Below, in pieces: positions 29,643-38,415 of a DNA stretch of 64,000 nucleotides. A program made the translations under genes and the position numbers. Source of the stretch: an uncultured Persicobacter sp. (GTDB lineage: Bacteria > Bacteroidota > Bacteroidia > Cytophagales > Cyclobacteriaceae); the NCBI GenBank assembly GCA_947498325.1, contig CANMKE010000008.1, positions 109,847 through 173,846 on the forward strand. The letters are read 5' to 3'. Under the pieces are notes generated by a model. That model had not been told where the DNA came from. It saw only the letters and a list, made by a program, of their open reading frames with translations, and did no database searches. The stretch's first letter is position 1. Every line of letters begins with the position of its first letter.

Positions 29643-30554
29643 TTAACGCTTGAGCTCTTCAGCCAAGGCTATATAATAGTCAGCCAAAGCCTGTTTTTCT
29701 TCCTGGCTGAATTTCTTAGCCTGTTTCAGAATCGCTGCGGTTGAGCGTTGCTGTTTGGTCAGCAGAAGCTCAAAAGGGCTGCCGATTTTCTGTTCTATTT
29801 TGACTGCTTTCTTTTGTTGGAATCTTTCAGCGAACCATTGCAGATCTTGATCGCTCGCATAATCATCATTTACCAATACTTTGGAATGAAGAAAATCAAT
29901 GACCTGCACCTCGGTCGAAATCTCCTTTTCTTTCCCCAACTTTTCAAGGTCGGCTTTCTTAATATTCAGTGAATGGTTCATCAAACGCTCACGAATATCT
30001 TTGGGCAGTTTTTGTATACCTTTAAAGGTATTGAAATCATTCATGATCGAACGTGGACTGACCCCAAATTTCTCGGCGACAATTTCCTTGGTCGGGCGAC
30101 CTTGTTCAGATTGCTCTCCTACATTATTTTTGAGCTGATCATAATTCATTCCTCGCAAATAGGAGAGGTGCAGCTTGCTCAGGTTTCTTTTCCCAATCTG
30201 CAGGTTGAGCATAAATTCCTTGACTTGCTCGATATCCCTGAACTTACGGGTATGCACCGCAAATTTCTTGTTGAGCTTTTGACAAATGGCATAACGGTTA
30301 TGCCCATCAACCAAAATATCCTGTTGCCCATTACTCCAAACAATCAAAGGCTCACGCACACCTTCGCTTTTTATGCTCGCCTCCAATGTTTTTTGTTCAT
30401 TGGGATTCAGCGGCGGTAAATAGGCTTTAAGCTCTTCCAAAATCACCAACGGATAATCTTTGGGTAAATACATCCGCTGATTGGCACTTACCTGCAGTGA
30501 ATTATTGGAATTACTTTTATCGTTCGCTTGTCTCAGTCTATTTTTCAAACTCAT
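29643..30554 (-). CDS. parB: ParB-family partition protein
   Basis: This 303-residue protein has a ParB N-terminal (Srx-like) domain with EGVREPLIVWSNGQQDILVDGHNRYAI at about residues 64-90. A central helix-turn-helix region (RPTKEIVAEKFGVSPRSIMNDF) and a C-terminal coiled part follow. ParB binds the plasmid centromere and stimulates the ParA ATPase. It follows parA by 2 bases, and candidate parS palindromes lie at its 3' end. Confidence 0.9.
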   Translation of the reverse strand: MSLKNRLRQANDKSNSNNSLQVSANQRMYLPKDYPLVILEELKAYLPPLNPNEQKTLEASIKSEGVREPLIVWSNGQQDILVDGHNRYAICQKLNKKFAVHTRKFRDIEQVKEFMLNLQIGKRNLSKLHLSYLRGMNYDQLKNNVGEQSEQGRPTKEIVAEKFGVSPRSIMNDFNTFKGIQKLPKDIRERLMNHSLNIKKADLEKLGKEKEISTEVQVIDFLHSKVLVNDDYASDQDLQWFAERFQQKKAVKIEQKIGSPFELLLTKQQRSTAAILKQAKKFSQEEKQALADYYIALAEELKR

Positions 30555-30556
30555 AA

Positions 30557-31537
30557 TTAAAGGGCAAATTCTGGAATTTCAGTTTTAAAATCCAAACGGT
30601 TCAACATCTCAACAGTCAATTGCATGTAGGCTTTTCCCGCATCGCTGGTGGAGCCATATTGCATCAAGTCTTTGCGAAGCAAAACATTCTGTTCCAAGAC
30701 CGACGACCGAGGAATAAAGGTAGTCAGCATACTATCATTAAAATAAGTATTCAGATCTTCCATCGCCACCTGCTGTGCAGATTGTGACCCCACAAAGCTG
30801 GTAACAAAAATGCCCAAAAGATTCAATTTAGGGTTCAGGTCGAATTTCACTTCCTTAATCTGCTCCATCACTTTGTCCATTCCCGAAACGGAATAACCCT
30901 CCGCATGCGAGGGAACAAAGATATAATCAGCCGCCGCCATGGAAGGGTAGGACTTGCCCGGAGAGTTATCAATCAATATAAAATCATACTCATCTTTGTA
31001 CTTTTCAAGACGATTGCGCATCAGGTACATATAATTTACATCCGACTTCAAGCGTTCCTTATCATCATCCAACTCATAAGAAGAGGGAATCAGGTCGATT
31101 TTCACACGTTTATCCCCATTATGCAACACACGATACTTGACCACCTCTTCGCCATCTGGGTGAAAAATATGCTGAAAGACCTTTTCACTGCCATCGGTGC
31201 AGGAACGGGTCAGGTTGGACTGAAAATCAAAATCAACCATCAGCACTTTATGTCCCAATTTTGCCAAACAAGCAGCAACATTAAGCACAGAAGTGGTTTT
31301 ACCCACCCCTCCTTTGTTATTGTAAAAACTGATCGTGATAGAGCGATAGTCAATCTCGAGGCCGTATTTAGCCATAACTGGCCGGACTTTATTAACCACC
31401 ATCGGGGTTAGGTTTGCCGAACCGTTCAAAATTTTACTTAATCTACCTTTGGTGAGTTTCGCAGCTTTTTCAATTACAGAAACAGGAAGTTCTGGGCGTT
31501 CCTCAAAAAAATTTTTTATCGACCTTAACTCTTTCAT
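30557..31537 (-). CDS. parA: ParA-family partition ATPase
   Basis: I start it at ATG 31537 (MKELRSIKNFFEER), giving 326 residues. The open frame is longer, but the extra 31 residues look like non-coding leader. An N-terminal helix-turn-helix, at about residues 15-50 (VSVIEKAAKLTKGRLSKILNG), precedes the ATPase. The deviant Walker A motif is NNKGGVGKTTS near residue 80, followed by VDFDFQSNLT and LIDNSPG. The HTH suggests a type Ia ParA that represses its own operon. It forms the active segregation locus of the replicon together with parB. Confidence 0.92.
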   Translation of the reverse strand: MKELRSIKNFFEERPELPVSVIEKAAKLTKGRLSKILNGSANLTPMVVNKVRPVMAKYGLEIDYRSITISFYNNKGGVGKTTSVLNVAACLAKLGHKVLMVDFDFQSNLTRSCTDGSEKVFQHIFHPDGEEVVKYRVLHNGDKRVKIDLIPSSYELDDDKERLKSDVNYMYLMRNRLEKYKDEYDFILIDNSPGKSYPSMAAADYIFVPSHAEGYSVSGMDKVMEQIKEVKFDLNPKLNLLGIFVTSFVGSQSAQQVAMEDLNTYFNDSMLTTFIPRSSVLEQNVLLRKDLMQYGSTSDAGKAYMQLTVEMLNRLDFKTEIPEFAL

Positions 31538-31648
31538 TTGGTGTACAAAAATGCGGATAAACAGAAATAAATTGATTGTTACGCTCAAATATACCCCTGA
31601 TTGAGTATAAATCAAACCCTTTTTTCCCAATTAATCGCCTAATTCCTT

Positions 31649-31970
31649 AACTATTACAGACCGGCGGCAATACGTTCCATCACGATTTTTTAACTATTAC
31701 GGACCGGCGGCAATACGTTCCATCATGATTTTTTAACTATTACAGACCGACGGCAATACGTTCCATTACGATTTTTTAATTATTACAGTCCGACGGCAAT
31801 ACATTCCATCACGATTTTCTAACTATTACAAACCGGCGGCAATACGTTCCATTACGATTTTTTAATTATTACAAACCGGCGGCAATACGTTCCATCACGA
31901 TTTTTTAATTATTACAAACCGGCGGCAATACGTTCCATCACGATTTTTTAACTATTACAGTCCGACGGTA
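31649..31970. repeat. Iteron array I (eight 43-bp direct repeats), part of the replication origin
   Basis: Eight units with a period of exactly 43 bases begin at 31649, 31692, 31735, 31778, 31821, 31864, 31907 and 31950. The unit starts AACTATTACAGACCGGCGG and continues with CAATACGTTCCATCACGA and T6. Small base changes mark the copies. A degenerate ninth copy lies near 31984. The period is close to four helical turns, so the same face of DNA is presented each time. Confidence 0.9.
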
Positions 31971-32215
31971 AACCAAAGTCTATTAATTATTACAATTTGA
32001 CGGTAAATCAATCAGCAATTTTGTTTTTGAAAAAATGTTCTGCAACAGAATTTGATAAAATGAAAGCGTTCATGACGACGATCAAAAAAAATGTATAATT
32101 ATTTTAAGATAAAAAAATCAATCAAAGCCAATCAAAGATTTAGATTTTATAAGGTTATCTATATTATATATTAGGCGGCTGTAACTAACTGATAATCAAG
32201 TCGCATGATACGGTT

Positions 32216-32363
32216 AAAATTACAAACTGACGGCATACTATTACAAACTGACGGTATACTATTACAGATCGACGGCATACTATTACAAACTGACGGTATA
32301 CTATTACAGATCGACGGCATTTGAAGTCCTGCAAAATTGTAACTATTACAAAATGACGGTGCG
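32216..32363. repeat. Iteron array II (21-bp direct repeats) next to rep
   Basis: Five units with a 21-base period, consensus ACTATTACAAACTGACGGTA, run from about 32216 to 32320. An extra copy lies at 32342-32363. They share the core ATTACA....GACGG with array I. An AT-rich stretch (about 32040-32200) separates the two arrays. Their closeness to the rep start suggests both initiation and autoregulation by Rep. Confidence 0.88.
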
Positions 32364-32418
32364 AAATTGCAACAAGCTTCTTATATTGTCATGAACTTAA
32401 GAAAAAGCCACCAACTCC

Positions 32419-33942
32419 ATGGAGATTACTACGATTCTGAATCAAAAAGTACAGAAACATAACAATCTGATCAAAGGAAAACAGGGATCATTGACTGCTG
32501 CGCAAAACAAAATGATTTTTTTTGCCGCCATGTCGATTATCGATCAACTGAAGACCAAAGGAAAGGTAGATTTCGTGAATCCTACGGGGAAGGGTAAGGC
32601 GCAGTATATTCGTTTGGATCCTGCTTTTATTGCCGGGGCTGAAAACACCAATAAGATTTCAGGATCAGCTTTTGAAAGTATGCGCACGCAGTTGGGGGAT
32701 TTAACCTCGACAACCGTCAACCTTTTTGAGGTCAGCGAGGATGGGGAAAGAGGCTACAGTCGTCAGATTCCGATAGCGATCGATACACTGGGGGAGATTG
32801 ATCGATTTTCCAAAAAAAAATCGACAATCAAAGGAGATGGCGGACTGTATCTTCAATTGCATGATGAGATTATCCGTCAGTTTGAAATTTCTTATGAGAA
32901 GGGGGATTTCACCCAATACCTTTTGAAGAATGTGTATTTTCTGAAAAAGGGGCATTCGTGGGCTTTGTATGAATTGTGTCGGATGGAACTGAATCAACGC
33001 CGACAGAAAGATTTGCAGGTAGAGTGGTTGGTTGATGATTTGGCAAATAAAATCTGCAAAGACAAATACCGCAGTAAAGAGGGAAAATTGCAGTATGGGC
33101 CTTTCAAAAACAGGGTCTTGAAACCATCGATTGAGGATATCAATCTGGATGATAATTGTGATATGACCATTCAGCTTTTGGAAGAAAAAAAGGTTGGCAG
33201 AATGATTACGGCAATTGTCTTGCGGATTGTCAATGAAAAACTGGTGACCTTGTCTTTGGACAAAGAGCAAAGCGATGAAGCTAATGAAGTTACGCTCACA
33301 CCAAAGATTACCGAGATGCTTTCACTGATCTTTGATCAGTCCACCAATGGGCTCAAAACCATGAAGAAACAGATTCTGTATGATTTGAGTGTTAATGGAT
33401 TGCAGCAGGAGCAGATTCTTAATTTTCTTCAGGAGATATTATCGCGTAAAAGTGAGATTTCTGCACGTACAGCTTATTATCGCCGCATGAGTGATAACTG
33501 GTTGAAATCTCAGCGATCGGGCACGCCGACATTGTCTTTCTCCTATGACAACAAGGCGGCTTCCACGCAAAAGGCTTTTGTGGAGCAAAATCAAAAAGCC
33601 AACGATTTAAAGGCTAAGAAGCAGGAGTGGGAGGATCAGAAAGGAAAAATATCCGCTGAATATCAGCAATGGATTGAGATGACCCGTCAGAAATATTTGA
33701 CCTCCGTAAAAAGCCTGAGCTTAATGCCGAGGTATTTATTGTATTTGAGTAAAAGTGCCTCGGCTTATGAACGCAAATTCTTGCAGGAGTGGGAGCAGGG
33801 GGCCCCATCAGAGGATGCCAGCAAGTGGTTTGGCCGTTTCCTGATTGCTGAACTGGGTACTGAGGAGGAGAATCATTATCTGAAAAATGGCTTGAAGGCC
33901 TTTGCCCTGGATAAGCATCAGTTTGATTTGGATGCTTACTAA
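32419..33942 (+). CDS. Rep_3-family plasmid replication initiator
   Basis: This 507-residue protein has the two winged-helix domains of the RepB/RepE (Rep_3) family. The first covers about residues 15-160 (NNLIKGKQGSLTAAQNKMI ... DTLGEIDRF). The second covers about 165-290 (YLLKNVYFLKKGHSWALYELC). A long Lys/Gln-rich C-terminal region follows, about residues 290-507, which is larger than usual for the family. It should bind the iterons directly upstream. This identifies the window as part of an autonomously replicating plasmid-type molecule. Confidence 0.88.
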   Translation: MEITTILNQKVQKHNNLIKGKQGSLTAAQNKMIFFAAMSIIDQLKTKGKVDFVNPTGKGKAQYIRLDPAFIAGAENTNKISGSAFESMRTQLGDLTSTTVNLFEVSEDGERGYSRQIPIAIDTLGEIDRFSKKKSTIKGDGGLYLQLHDEIIRQFEISYEKGDFTQYLLKNVYFLKKGHSWALYELCRMELNQRRQKDLQVEWLVDDLANKICKDKYRSKEGKLQYGPFKNRVLKPSIEDINLDDNCDMTIQLLEEKKVGRMITAIVLRIVNEKLVTLSLDKEQSDEANEVTLTPKITEMLSLIFDQSTNGLKTMKKQILYDLSVNGLQQEQILNFLQEILSRKSEISARTAYYRRMSDNWLKSQRSGTPTLSFSYDNKAASTQKAFVEQNQKANDLKAKKQEWEDQKGKISAEYQQWIEMTRQKYLTSVKSLSLMPRYLLYLSKSASAYERKFLQEWEQGAPSEDASKWFGRFLIAELGTEEENHYLKNGLKAFALDKHQFDLDAY

Positions 33943-34017
33943 AATAAATGTGGTTATGGTATTCACTTCATCATTCAAAAAGGTATGTGGCGGGCATTGC
34001 CACATGAGAGAATAATT

Positions 34018-34050
34018 AAAAGCTCTGCCATTTGGTAGGGCTTTTTTTTT
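34018..34050 (+). terminator. Terminator after rep
   Basis: The stem AAGCTCTGCC/GGTAGGGCTT, with two G-T pairs, is followed by nine T. Confidence 0.75.
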
Positions 34051-34202
34051 ATTTATTGTGATTTATATTTGTTTGAAAATCATTAAAATAGCATCATTAA
34101 ATGTTGCTTATAAGTTCATGAAGCATTATGTTTAAATTAAGGAAAAATGATCAATTTAAAATGAGATCATTAAACTCCTTTTGGAATATTTGAAAATCAA
34201 TC

Positions 34203-36128
34203 ATGAATTTAATTAATATGAAACCAACATTTACCTATTTGTTACTACTATGTTTACTTACCGCTTTGAGTAATGAGGTTGTCGCTCAATCCGACCCAAG
34301 CCCTTGGGAGTTTGAGGAGAGAATGGCTAAACCGATACAAGGCAAAAAGACTAACCAACTCAAAAGATCAAAGCATATATCAATAGAACAAGAATTTATT
34401 GACAATATTTTAAGTCAAAAAAATGAAATGGTTCTATGCGAAGGGTCTGATTTCTTTTATAAAGAAAATCTTTATAACCCCACCAAATATGATTCTATGG
34501 TTGCAAGTCAGTCCCCTCCTTTTGGGAAGCCTGTGTATTCAAATCACTTAGCTTACTATCGTGGGGCAAAGTCTAATTACGAGAACTACATTGATGATTG
34601 TCATATTCAAACAGGTAATGATATTAATGCTGAATTTTTGTGGCGTAATGGAATCGAAGGGGATACTTCTATGATCGTTGCTATTATTGATACAGGGATA
34701 AACTTTTACACTAATAGTCGTGGTGATAGTACGCAAAGGATTGGAGAGCATAGGAGATGGAAGAACCCCAACGAAACCTTTAATGGAAAAGACGATGATG
34801 GCAATGGTTATGTAGATGATGTCTATGGTTATAATTTCCACTTGAAAACGGGGAATCCCGAATTGCTGTTTAATAAGGACTACCGACATGGAACAGTAAT
34901 GGCAGGGATTGTCGGTATGCCTAATGATTCTGATGTTAGGGTTTCCGATTTTGGTTTAGATTACAAATGTAAGATCATGAATTTAGTGGTGTTTCCTTAT
35001 GAGCCAAACCCGCAAGCTGAACGAGAGAACACTGCCGAAGCAATAAGATATGCCGTGGACAATGGTGCTAAAATCATCAACCTTAGTCTTGGTGGTGGTG
35101 GTACATGGGTTACAGTAGATCATAATGGATATATTACTGATCGAAATTTAACTTACACTAAAGTGTTAGATGATGCTATTAGCTACGCTTGGCAGAAAGG
35201 GGCGATACTTGTTTCGGTTGCAGGGAATCAAAGAGGGGTAAGTGAATATACAGAAGGATATTTGAATTACAACCATTATTCAAGCATGGGAAATCAGCCC
35301 GAATTGCTTACTGTTGGCAGTATAAATACTGAAACAAACGCATTTCAAAAAAATATAAGCATGTGGGGAAAAAAGACCGATGTTGTTACTTACGATCGGA
35401 TGGGTGGTGGGTATTCAAACACATCGATTAGAGGGACATCCAATGCATCTGCATTGGTTACGGGAATGCTTGCTATTTATTGGGCAAATAATCCGCATCT
35501 TGAAAATTGGGAAGTGAAAAGGGATTTCATTCAATCAGCCCAAGATGAAATTTTCCAAGAAATGAATGGGAAGCCCTATGCTTATATGGGGGGGGCTGAT
35601 ATTAATGGTGATGGGCGTTGGTCAAATATTACTTTTGGTTTAGACGTGAGGTTGAGTGAAGAAGAAAAAGCCGTTATTGTTCCCGAATTGGATAATTGGA
35701 TTGATTTAGAAAATGACGTAGAAGGATGGGATCAATATTATGGCTATGGGCGTGTGCGCTTTAATGATCTATTTGAAAACAATTTCTCCCGTACCGTAAC
35801 CGTTGATCCTGCAAATGGGGCGGTCAATGGATATGAGCGTCCAAGCGAAGTTTCATGGGAAGATATAGAATCTTGTAAGTGGTATGATCCTTCAATGCGT
35901 AAACCGCTTGACGCCCAAAAGCCTCAAATAGCCGTTTACCCCAACCCTTTTACTGACCGATTAAATATTCGTGGTGAGGGAGAATATGTAATTTACTCCC
36001 TAATAGGAAAAAAGATGATGGAAGGCGTAGCACGAGGAGAAAGCACCCAAGTAACTGCCTCGCACCTCCCTTCGGGTATTTATGTGATGGTCTTCAAAGG
36101 TCAGGCGATTAAGATTACAAAGATATAG
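34203..36128 (+). CDS. Secreted S8 (subtilisin-like) serine protease with T9SS sorting tail
   Basis: This 641-residue protein has a signal peptide (TYLLLLCLLTALSNEVVAQ). The start may be 34203 or, five codons later, 34218. The catalytic triad of the S8 family is visible: Asp in AIIDTGIN, His in DYRHGTVMAGIVG and Ser in GTSNASALVTG. An Asp-rich insert, GKDDDGNGYVDDVYGYNF, is common in Bacteroidetes subtilases. The C-terminus (IAVYPNPFTDRLNI ... LPSGIYVMVF) is a type A Por-secretion sorting domain, so it is exported by the type IX system and held at the surface or released. It lies on the plasmid core side of the defence region and forms no operon. Confidence 0.92.
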   Translation: MNLINMKPTFTYLLLLCLLTALSNEVVAQSDPSPWEFEERMAKPIQGKKTNQLKRSKHISIEQEFIDNILSQKNEMVLCEGSDFFYKENLYNPTKYDSMVASQSPPFGKPVYSNHLAYYRGAKSNYENYIDDCHIQTGNDINAEFLWRNGIEGDTSMIVAIIDTGINFYTNSRGDSTQRIGEHRRWKNPNETFNGKDDDGNGYVDDVYGYNFHLKTGNPELLFNKDYRHGTVMAGIVGMPNDSDVRVSDFGLDYKCKIMNLVVFPYEPNPQAERENTAEAIRYAVDNGAKIINLSLGGGGTWVTVDHNGYITDRNLTYTKVLDDAISYAWQKGAILVSVAGNQRGVSEYTEGYLNYNHYSSMGNQPELLTVGSINTETNAFQKNISMWGKKTDVVTYDRMGGGYSNTSIRGTSNASALVTGMLAIYWANNPHLENWEVKRDFIQSAQDEIFQEMNGKPYAYMGGADINGDGRWSNITFGLDVRLSEEEKAVIVPELDNWIDLENDVEGWDQYYGYGRVRFNDLFENNFSRTVTVDPANGAVNGYERPSEVSWEDIESCKWYDPSMRKPLDAQKPQIAVYPNPFTDRLNIRGEGEYVIYSLIGKKMMEGVARGESTQVTASHLPSGIYVMVFKGQAIKITKI

Positions 36129-36515
36129 AAACGCCTATGCACCAAGCATACGGTCAATAAAAGTAGAAAAGAGGAGCTCAACACTTTAGAGCATATTTTC
36201 AAGAATGCGCTGACGGATGCAATTGAAGCCTATGAAGACGAGCGTTTTTCTGATTTGGGGAAGTTGTCTGTTCAGGAATATTTGTTGTCTGAACTTGAAG
36301 AACAAGGCTTACAGGAACAGGACTTGATCCCTTATTTTGGCTCAAAACAAAGCATATCAAACTTCTTTGCAGGAAAGCACCCTTCAAAAGATATCATTGC
36401 CAGATTAGTTCAGTATTTCAATGTGCCGGCTTCTTTGTTTTTCAATCAGGACAATTATCCGATACAACCTATCACTCCAACCAGTTCTGGGCATTCAAAG
36501 GGAATGAATTCCTAA
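36129..36515 (+). pseudogene. HigA-like helix-turn-helix remnant without a start codon
   Basis: An open frame follows the protease stop codon in the same frame and runs 128 codons to 36515. It contains KEELNTLEHIFKNALTDAI and then a Cro/C1-type HTH, LIPYFGSKQSISNFFAGKHP. This is the pattern of HigA/HTH antitoxins. No ATG, GTG or TTG lies at a sensible place; the first TTG (36255) would lose part of the domain. The 5' end and any toxin gene are missing, so it is probably a truncated antitoxin left by recombination behind the protease gene. Translation from TTG 36255 is a lesser possibility. Confidence 0.6.
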
Positions 36516-36574
36516 GTTTAATTCGAAGGTATGGAATCACCCAAAATTCAGTATCTTTAACCACCATACAAAAA

Positions 36575-38176
36575 ATGGATAATCCCATGAGCCAAAGACA
36601 AGCATTACCGATCGGAATACAGACTTTTGAAAGCCTTAGATCTTCTAAGGATGATTTTTTGTATATCGATAAAACAGCGCAGATTTACGAAATGACCAAG
36701 CTTAGTGTTGGTTATTACTTCCTTTCCCGCCCACGCCGTTTCGGTAAGTCAATGCTGTGCTCGACTATGCAGGTTCTTTTTGAAGGAAAGCAAGAGTTGT
36801 TCGAAGGTTTGTACATCCATGATAAATGGGATTGGTCGGAGAAATATCCGGTGGTAAGGATTGATTTGAGTGGGATAAACTATGAAAACCTTGAGTCGGT
36901 TAAAGTTCAGCTTGAGAACTCCTTGTTAAAAAATTGTCTTAAACATGGGCTAAGTTATGAAGATTTAATTCTGAAGGGATTAGGGCCAAAGTTTGGCGAG
37001 ATGATTGAAGCTTTGTACCAAAAATACAATAAAAAAGTCGTCATACTTATTGATGAGTATGATAAACCAATTCAAGACACGCTATCGAATGACGATGGCC
37101 TGGCTTCAAAATCATTAGATGTTCTTCGTGGATTTTATTCAGCCATTAAAGCCTCAGATCAGTATATCCGTTTTTGCTTCATGACCGGCATTACCAAATT
37201 CACGGGTGTTGGCCTATTTAGCGGTGCGAATAATTTCAATGATATCTCCTTAGATAAGCGATATGCTTCTGTTTGCGGCTTTACTCAAAATGAATTGGAC
37301 AACTGCTTTGGTGATTACTTCGATGGGGTAAATATGGAGGAGGTTCAGGCTTGGTATAATGGCTACAACTACCTCGGGGACAGGGTTTACAATCCATTTG
37401 ATATTTTGATATTTTTGGACAAAGGGGCTAAGTTCGATAATTATTGGTGGGATTCCGGTCAGCCTTCTTTTTTGACGAAGATGTTTGAGAAAGGTGCGTA
37501 TGAAACTTACGACCTGGAAAATTTGGAGTTATCTTCTCAGGAGTTGAAGCAATTTACGCTCAGTAATTTGAACTTACCTTCTTTGCTGTGGCAGGCAGGT
37601 TACTTGACGATTACCGAAGAGATTCAGGAGCCTTTTGGCGGGAGCAGTTATGTGCTTGCCACGCCAAATCGTGAAGTTCGAATGACCTTGAATATGCTCT
37701 TTTTGATTAGCCTAACTTCGGTAGAATCTAACCGACTTTTGAAAAGGAATGAAGCTGTGCGAAGCTTATTCAAGAATGATTTGGATGGATTCGAAACCAG
37801 TGTCCGTGCGATGTTTGCCGCTATTCCTTTCAATAATTATGTGCAAAACAACATTCAAAAATACGAGGGGTATTATGCTTCGGTGATGTTCAGTTTCATG
37901 GCTGGGCTTGGACTAAAATGCAGAACGGAAGAAACCAATTCAGCAGGTCGGATCGATATGGTGATGGAAAGTCCATCGCATGTTTACGTGATCGAATTCA
38001 AGGTGAATGCACCGAAGCCGAAAGATGGCGACAGAGGTGAAGCTTTGGATCAGATTCATAAGAAAAAATACTATGAACCGTATCTGAATGATGGCCGGAA
38101 GATCGTATTGATTGGGATGCATTTTAGCGAGGAGAAAAAGAATTTGGATTGGTTTAAGACGGAGGAGTTAAGCTGA
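36575..38176 (+). CDS. AAA-ATPase-like / PD-(D/E)XK nuclease-like protein
   Basis: This 533-residue protein has the family's N-terminal mark LPIGIQTFESLRSSKDDFLYIDKT. The Walker A-like SRPRRFGKSM follows at about residue 50, the Walker B ILIDEYDKPI at about 155, and a C-terminal PD-(D/E)XK-like nuclease core, GRIDMVMESP...VYVIEFKVN, near residue 460. It belongs to the AAA-ATPase_like plus DUF1703 (PDDEXK_9) family, which is expanded in Bacteroidetes. A role in DNA defence or mobile DNA is likely but unproven. It is a distant paralogue of the two tandem genes at 53,782 and 55,538 on the other side of the Wadjet operon. Confidence 0.85.
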   Translation: MDNPMSQRQALPIGIQTFESLRSSKDDFLYIDKTAQIYEMTKLSVGYYFLSRPRRFGKSMLCSTMQVLFEGKQELFEGLYIHDKWDWSEKYPVVRIDLSGINYENLESVKVQLENSLLKNCLKHGLSYEDLILKGLGPKFGEMIEALYQKYNKKVVILIDEYDKPIQDTLSNDDGLASKSLDVLRGFYSAIKASDQYIRFCFMTGITKFTGVGLFSGANNFNDISLDKRYASVCGFTQNELDNCFGDYFDGVNMEEVQAWYNGYNYLGDRVYNPFDILIFLDKGAKFDNYWWDSGQPSFLTKMFEKGAYETYDLENLELSSQELKQFTLSNLNLPSLLWQAGYLTITEEIQEPFGGSSYVLATPNREVRMTLNMLFLISLTSVESNRLLKRNEAVRSLFKNDLDGFETSVRAMFAAIPFNNYVQNNIQKYEGYYASVMFSFMAGLGLKCRTEETNSAGRIDMVMESPSHVYVIEFKVNAPKPKDGDRGEALDQIHKKKYYEPYLNDGRKIVLIGMHFSEEKKNLDWFKTEELS

Positions 38177-38241
38177 AGTTAATGACAAAGTTCGATACCT
38201 ACTGTTGTTCTATTAGAAATTTTGGTGAAGTTACAATGGGG

Positions 38242-38324
38242 TGCAATCGTAAGGAGCCACCTTACCGTGTTCAAAAATTGCACTTGCAAGGGGTTACGAA
38301 GTGATCCGATTGCAGGATGGCTCC
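38242..38324. other. Structured region with crossed inverted repeats before jetA
   Basis: Two perfect inverted pairs are interleaved. TGCAATCG (38242-38249) pairs with CGATTGCA (38307-38314), and GGAGCCA (38253-38259) pairs with TGGCTCC (38318-38324). Both halves have the same 3-base gap. This order gives a pseudoknot or two mutually exclusive hairpins. A third hairpin, GTAAGG-AGCCA-CCTTAC, lies inside. It sits about 90 bases before jetA. Confidence 0.5.
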
Positions 38325-38415
38325 CCCCTTAAATATTATTCTTAATCAGTGGGAAAAAATGTATCCTCCATTTATCTTGTAGTTTTTGAATTTTTGACGA
38401 ACAGGAACAACAATT

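Noticed and set aside
31649..32363. Regular repeats resembling a CRISPR array
   Set aside because: The 43-bp units are tandem without variable spacers, share a core with the 21-bp array, and lie next to a Rep_3 gene. They are iterons.
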